Of a stretch of DNA of 15,278 nucleotides, positions 11,882-15,278 are shown piece by piece. A program made the translations under genes and the position numbers. Each line of letters starts with the position of its first letter. The stretch's first letter is position 1. The notes beneath the pieces are model-generated. The model worked only from the letters and a program-made list of their open reading frames with translations, searched no databases and was not told where the DNA came from. Source of the DNA: an uncultured Microbacterium sp. (GTDB lineage: Bacteria; Actinomycetota; Actinomycetes; Actinomycetales; Microbacteriaceae); contig CALKHM010000291.1 of NCBI GenBank assembly GCA_937988695.1, positions 1 to 15,278 of the forward strand. The letters run 5' to 3'.

Positions 11882-12880
11882 GTGGAGTGGACAGCGGATG
11901 CCGCAGCCGGTGACTGGCTGCGAGAGCGCATCGACGACCCGTGGCGGGGCACGATGCATGACGTGGTTCCCCGCGGCTTCGCCGCCTACGCGCGCGTGTT
12001 CCATCCCGCGGTGCGTGAGCGGCCGGTGGGACGCTCGTGGCCGACCGAGGGCGACGCCACGGCGTGGGAGGCGTTCCTGGCGGAACGCCCCGACGTCGAC
12101 GCCGAACGCGTCACCTGGGCAGGGGTCGCGGCCGCGTTCGGCCGGGTGATGCATCCGCTCGCGCAATGGAACCGGCTCGTCGGCGCCGACGACCCGTACG
12201 GCGGCGGCGCCCCGCGCGATGCCGCCGGCTGGCGCTACGAGGCCCCGCAGGAGGGCCGGCTGGAACCCGGCGAGCTGGTGGCGCTGGCGCAAATCCTTCA
12301 GCCGCGCACGACGACGCCGGATGCCGGGGGCATCGCCGTCTGGGAGGGATGGGGCGGCCTCGTGGGCGCCGAGATCGATCAGACCCCGACCGGGCTGTTC
12401 ACCGTGGGCATGCCTCGCCGGTACGCCGAGTACTCCGAGAGCGACCAGACCGTCGACGCCCGGCACCGGTCGGTCCTGTACCGCTCGCTCAAGGACGTCT
12501 TCAACAACCCCTTCCGAAAGCCGGTCTGGCGGACCGGTGTCCTCTCCAACGACATCTCGCGCGGACCGCGACTGGAGCTGCCCCACCGCGGCCACGTGCT
12601 CTTCCAGGGTGGGGTGGCGGAGTTCGCCGACCCCGACTGGGTCATGCGCGTGCCGTGGCGCGACATGACGACCGTGGGATGGCCCGATCCGCCGTCGCCC
12701 AGCATCATCTGGCCCGATGACCACGCCTGGGCGATGGTCACCGAGATCGACGCCGACTCGACGATCGTCGCCGGAGACATCGAGCTGATCGAGGCGATCG
12801 TCGCCGATCCACGGCTGGAGGCGGCATCCCTCCCCGCCGACGCCGCGCTTTCCTCGGACGCCGACGAGGTGAACAGATGA
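11882..12880 (+). CDS. Conserved-looking hypothetical protein, 332 aa
   Basis: I do not recognise a known function. The protein is soluble, Trp-rich and without signal peptide, membrane segment or nucleotide-binding motif. It begins VEWTADAAAGDWLRERIDD. Distinctive phrases are VPRGFAAYARVFHPA (about residues 29-43), GVAAAFGRVMHPLAQWNRL (80-98), IAVWEGWGGL (150-159) and MRVPWRDMTTVGWPDPPSPS (255-274), which look like a folded domain seen across Microbacteriaceae, judged from memory only. The start GTG is set by the leaderless -10 six bases upstream. The stop overlaps the next start (ATGA), so it is translationally coupled to the membrane protein that follows; the two probably work together. 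Confidence 0.82.
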   Translation: MEWTADAAAGDWLRERIDDPWRGTMHDVVPRGFAAYARVFHPAVRERPVGRSWPTEGDATAWEAFLAERPDVDAERVTWAGVAAAFGRVMHPLAQWNRLVGADDPYGGGAPRDAAGWRYEAPQEGRLEPGELVALAQILQPRTTTPDAGGIAVWEGWGGLVGAEIDQTPTGLFTVGMPRRYAEYSESDQTVDARHRSVLYRSLKDVFNNPFRKPVWRTGVLSNDISRGPRLELPHRGHVLFQGGVAEFADPDWVMRVPWRDMTTVGWPDPPSPSIIWPDDHAWAMVTEIDADSTIVAGDIELIEAIVADPRLEAASLPADAALSSDADEVNR

Positions 12881-14040
12881 GTCAGATCGCCCCGCCCTTC
12901 GACCCGCGGCCGCTCACCGAGCCGGTCGACAAGAAGGCCGCGCGCGCCTTCTGGAGGCAGGTGCGCCCCTCCGGCGGGGCCGCCGCGTCGAAGATCATCG
13001 CGGCGGTGATGATCCTCGTGTTCCTGGTCTTGTTCATCGGGATCGGCGGTCAGGTGTTCGGCGCCTTCTTCCGCGCGGGGGCACAACTGGGCTCGGGCTT
13101 GGGAACGATCTTCTTCATCGTCCCGATCGTGTTCATCCTCGCCGTCGTCACCGGCGTGGCCTTCGCCGCGCGCGCCTTGCTCGGCGGCGGCGATGCCGTT
13201 CGCGCCTACCGGCTCGACCGCTTCGCGCACGCGAACGGCATGACGTACGACCCGGGGATGGCCGACCCCAGCCTTCCCGGGATGATCTTCGGGCAGGGTC
13301 ACGGCCGCCGATCGTCGAGCCTCGTGCGCGGGCAGCAGCCGCGATTCGTCGAGTTCGGCAACTACTCGTACAAGACCGGGTCGGGCAAGGAGGAGACCAC
13401 GCACCGCTGGGGGTACGTGGCCATCAGGCTCGACACGCCGCTGCCGAACATCGTGCTCGATGCGAAGAGCAACAACGGGATCTTCGGGTCGAACCTCCCG
13501 GAGTCGTTCGCCCGCGTGCAGCGTCTGTCGCTCGAGGGCGATTTCGACAAGCACTTCACGCTGTACTGCCCGGAAGGCTACCAGCAGGACGCCCTGTACC
13601 TGTTCACGCCCGACATCATGGCCCGCTTCGTCGACCATGCCGCGGCCCTCGACGTCGAGATCGTCGACGACTGGCTGTTCCTGTATGCGCAGCGGGACCT
13701 CTCCACGCTGGATGCCGCGACCTGGCAATGGCTGTTTGCCACGGTCGGCGCGATCCTCGACAAGATGGCGCAGTGGGCGCGCTGGCGCGATGACCGGCTG
13801 GCAGCCGACGCGCTGACACGGAGTGCGGCATCCGCGCCGCAGACCGCCGCGGTCGCTGGTGCAGCGGGTCAGACGGCGAGCGCGGCCACGCCGCATCCCT
13901 TCGTCGCCACGCCCGCGCCGTTGTCACCGCCGCCGGGCGTCGCCGCGCAGGGCCGCCGGCTGCATCGAGGATTCCCCGTGGGCGGCATCGTGGTGACCGC
14001 CATCATCGTCGTCGGGTGGTTCTTCATGTTCGGCCGCTGA
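12877..14040 (+). CDS. Membrane protein of unknown function, 387 aa
   Basis: I do not recognise a named family. Two membrane segments near the N-terminus (about 40-62, IIAAVMILVFLVLFIGIGG, and 77-100, TIFFIVPIVFILAVV onward) are followed by a large soluble domain (about 105-310) with YRLDRFAHANGMTY, a beta-rich middle (RFVEFGNYSYKTGSG, WGYVAIRLDTPLPNIVLDA) and LEGDFDKHFTLYCPEGY then FLYAQRDL. A Pro/Ala linker (about 315-360) leads to a C-terminal membrane segment (370-386, GIVVTAIIVVGWFFMF). Three segments imply that the main domain and the C-terminal linker face the same side. The start overlaps the 332-aa gene by 4 nt. It ends 3 nt from the convergent TMEM175-like gene, with a GCTGA-CGG-TCAGC palindrome across both stop codons (14036-14048). 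Confidence 0.82.
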   Translation: MSQIAPPFDPRPLTEPVDKKAARAFWRQVRPSGGAAASKIIAAVMILVFLVLFIGIGGQVFGAFFRAGAQLGSGLGTIFFIVPIVFILAVVTGVAFAARALLGGGDAVRAYRLDRFAHANGMTYDPGMADPSLPGMIFGQGHGRRSSSLVRGQQPRFVEFGNYSYKTGSGKEETTHRWGYVAIRLDTPLPNIVLDAKSNNGIFGSNLPESFARVQRLSLEGDFDKHFTLYCPEGYQQDALYLFTPDIMARFVDHAAALDVEIVDDWLFLYAQRDLSTLDAATWQWLFATVGAILDKMAQWARWRDDRLAADALTRSAASAPQTAAVAGAAGQTASAATPHPFVATPAPLSPPPGVAAQGRRLHRGFPVGGIVVTAIIVVGWFFMFGR

Positions 14041-14048
14041 CGGTCAGC
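14036..14048. terminator. Short palindrome spanning two convergent stop codons
   Basis: GCTGA-CGG-TCAGC contains the TGA of the plus-strand gene and the TGA of the minus-strand gene in its two arms. Only 3 nt separate the stop codons, so transcripts from both sides must overlap. At 5 bp it is a weak terminator at best. Confidence 0.25.
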
Positions 14049-14697
14049 CCACGCGGCGGCGCACACCCAGCACCGGAGCCACGACGCGTCGCGCGACCAG
14101 CCCGGTGAGCATGAGCAGGAACAGGGCGAAGTAGCCGATCTCGGTGACCGTGACGGCGACCACCAGCGCGAGTGCGAACAGCACCGCCATCGTGATGTCC
14201 ACGGCCATGCCGCGGCGCAGATCGTCACGCGGGATGTCGTGCAGCTGCGGCCGTGCGGCCAGCACCAGCCGCTGGGCGAGCATCAGCAGGCTGGTGAGGA
14301 TCATCGCGCCGACATAGCCGATCACCACGATCGGATCGTCGGAGCTCATCAGCCCGGTCATCGCCGTGGCCACCGGCATCCACACGATCGACAGCAGCCA
14401 CGCGATGCACACCCACAGCAGCCCGCTGCTGACCCGCTGCACCCCTGCGAACATGCGGTGGTGGTTGACCCAGAAGCTGGCGATCACGGCGAAGCTGATC
14501 ACGAACGAGACCAGCTGCATCCCGTGCTCGGCGTACCAGTGCGCGGCGCCGTGCTCGGCGCCGGCGACATCGCTCACGCTCTCCATCAGCGGCAGGATGA
14601 GAAGCGTCATCGCGATCGCCACCACCGCGTCGATGAACGCCTTCGCGCGCTCGGAGCTGTACAGACCCTGCAGCTTCTGGACGGAGGACTCGGTCAC
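14044..14697 (-). CDS. TMEM175/DUF1211-family membrane protein (putative potassium channel)
   Basis: 217 aa with six predicted membrane segments (about 20-38, 61-77, 92-112, 122-144, 165-184, 186-203). The family's first-helix motif appears as RAKAFIDAVVAIAMTLLILP (17-36), and the second helix is followed by FWVNHHRMF (75-83), both diagnostic of DUF1211/TMEM175. Bacterial members form tetrameric K+-permeable channels. The canonical RxxxFSD is RAKAFID here, with Ile in place of Ser. The start is a GTG at 14697 because it gives the expected short N-terminus and follows a -10 (TACCAT) by 7 nt; the frame stays open further upstream, but that would run into the divergent gene. Channel function is inferred from family membership. 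Confidence 0.85.
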   Translation of the reverse strand: MTESSVQKLQGLYSSERAKAFIDAVVAIAMTLLILPLMESVSDVAGAEHGAAHWYAEHGMQLVSFVISFAVIASFWVNHHRMFAGVQRVSSGLLWVCIAWLLSIVWMPVATAMTGLMSSDDPIVVIGYVGAMILTSLLMLAQRLVLAARPQLHDIPRDDLRRGMAVDITMAVLFALALVVAVTVTEIGYFALFLLMLTGLVARRVVAPVLGVRRRVG

Positions 14698-14704
14698 GAG
14701 TGCG

Positions 14705-14710
14705 ATGGTA
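14705..14710 (-). promoter_or_regulatory. -10 box of the leaderless TMEM175-like transcript
   Basis: On the minus strand TACCAT lies 7 nt before the GTG at 14697, with no ribosome-binding site between them, indicating a leaderless mRNA. It is back to back with the promoter at 14742 for the divergent gene. Confidence 0.5.
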
Positions 14711-14741
14711 GCCGAGCACCCCGGTGCAGCCACGGACCGGA

Positions 14742-14761
14742 TAGGCTCGCCGCGAAAGGAG
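14742..14761 (+). promoter_or_regulatory. -10 and ribosome-binding site of the PLP-enzyme gene
   Basis: TAGGCT (14742-14747) would start transcription near 14754. AAAGGAG (14755-14761) lies 5 nt before the ATG at 14767, giving a very short leader. No -35 is recognised. Confidence 0.5.
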
Positions 14762-14766
14762 CGGCC

Positions 14767-15278
14767 ATGCACGACCTCGACGAGTCCCGCGCCACGCGCG
14801 AGTGGGTGAACGACGCGGTGCGCAGGGTCGCCGCCGACGCGAACCGCTCCTCGGACACCCACCTGCTGACCGTGCCGCTGCCGGCCGCGTGGGGCATCGA
14901 GCTGTACCTGAAGGATGAGTCGACGCATCCGACAGGGAGCCTCAAGCACCGCCTCGCCCGCTCGTTGTTCCTGTACGGGCTGTGCAACGGCTGGATCGTG
15001 GAGGGCACCACGATCGTTGAGGCCTCGAGCGGATCGACGGCGGTCTCGGAGGCGTATTTCGCGCGGATGCTGGGACTGCCGTTCATCGCCGTCGTGCCGC
15101 GCTCGACCTCACGCGAGAAGATCGACCTCATCGAGTTCTACGGCGGGCGGTGCCACCTCGTCGACGACCCGGGTGCGGTGTACGCCGAGGCCGCACGCCT
15201 GGCGGCCGAGACCGGCGGTCACTACCTCGACCAGTTCACCTACGCAGAGCGCGCGACGGACTGGCGCGGCAACAACAA
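14767..15278 (+). CDS. PLP-dependent cysteine synthase / cysteine desulfhydrase family protein, 3' end cut by window edge
   Basis: 170 codons are visible, about half of a typical 350-370 aa enzyme. It is a fold-type II PLP enzyme: YLKDESTHPTGSLKHRLA (47-64) holds the PLP-binding lysine (K60), and EASSGSTAVSEAYFARMLGL (85-104) is the phosphate/substrate loop equivalent to SGNTG of cysteine synthase. SREKIDLIEFYGG (114-126) and GGHYLDQFTYAER (149-161) also fit. The KDE..PTGSxKxR form and SSGST loop, rather than SSGNTG, place it in the actinobacterial 'cysteine synthase-like' group that includes the mycobacterial L-cysteine desulfhydrase Cds1. The reaction would be release of H2S from cysteine or O-acetylserine sulfhydrylation; the visible part does not decide which. 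It is transcribed divergently from the TMEM175-like gene. Confidence 0.87.
   Translation, partial: MHDLDESRATREWVNDAVRRVAADANRSSDTHLLTVPLPAAWGIELYLKDESTHPTGSLKHRLARSLFLYGLCNGWIVEGTTIVEASSGSTAVSEAYFARMLGLPFIAVVPRSTSREKIDLIEFYGGRCHLVDDPGAVYAEAARLAAETGGHYLDQFTYAERATDWRGNN

Noticed and set aside
12379..13896. A 505-codon minus-strand open frame
   Set aside because: It lies antisense to two well-supported coupled genes, spans their junction and shows biased Arg/Glu/Asp/His composition with no domain.

Overview
The window looks like a chromosomal segment from a high-GC actinobacterium. A member of the Microbacteriaceae, close to Microbacterium, is the best guess. The reasons are the ribosomal/replication block rpsF-ssb-rpsR-rplI next to dnaB, many GTG starts, TANNNT -10 boxes that sit directly before start codons (leaderless mRNAs), a sortase-type LAETG signal and a chaplin-like surface protein. 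The genus is an inference; no rRNA or other phylogenetic marker was available for comparison.

Positions 1-3170 (all minus strand) look accessory: by eye they are less GC-rich than the rest. A gene pair of unknown function (367 aa, then 161 aa after a 2-nt gap) is followed by a frameshifted remnant of an AlbA_2-domain gene. Then comes an intact AlbA_2/HATPase gene that runs off the left edge. Such proteins are typical of regulatory, toxin-antitoxin-like or defence neighbourhoods, but no known system can be named here.

Positions 3404-5349 hold dnaB (minus strand, with a hairpin across its stop codon) and a 555-bp upstream region. That region carries a cluster of DnaA-box-like sites beside an AT-rich stretch and the likely dnaB promoter. 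Positions 5350-9578 (plus strand) hold three genes between dnaB and rplI. The first encodes an exported, probably membrane-anchored protein with low-complexity helical repeats. The second encodes a cysteine-free chaplin-like protein with six 24-residue repeats and an LAETG sorting signal. The third encodes a ParA/MinD-type ATPase with a long disordered N-terminus, preceded by a long, strongly structured leader. The first two genes are separated by a possible three-way RNA junction ending at the second gene's ribosome-binding site.

Positions 9603-9840 are intergenic and rich in repeats: a 33-bp tandem repeat, three copies of a 23-bp palindromic-type element and a 17-bp-stem terminator. Positions 9847-11740 are the minus-strand operon rpsF-ssb-rpsR-rplI with a leader hairpin upstream and competing hairpins between ssb and rpsR. 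Positions 11870-14040 hold a leaderless two-gene operon of unknown function (a soluble protein, then a membrane protein, with ATGA overlap). It converges on a TMEM175/DUF1211 channel-like gene, whose divergent neighbour at the right edge is a truncated PLP-dependent cysteine synthase/desulfhydrase-type gene.

The octamer GGATGCCG (or its complement) occurs about 20 times by manual count, far above expectation, in both coding and intergenic DNA. No tRNA, rRNA, CRISPR array, transposase or prophage gene was found.
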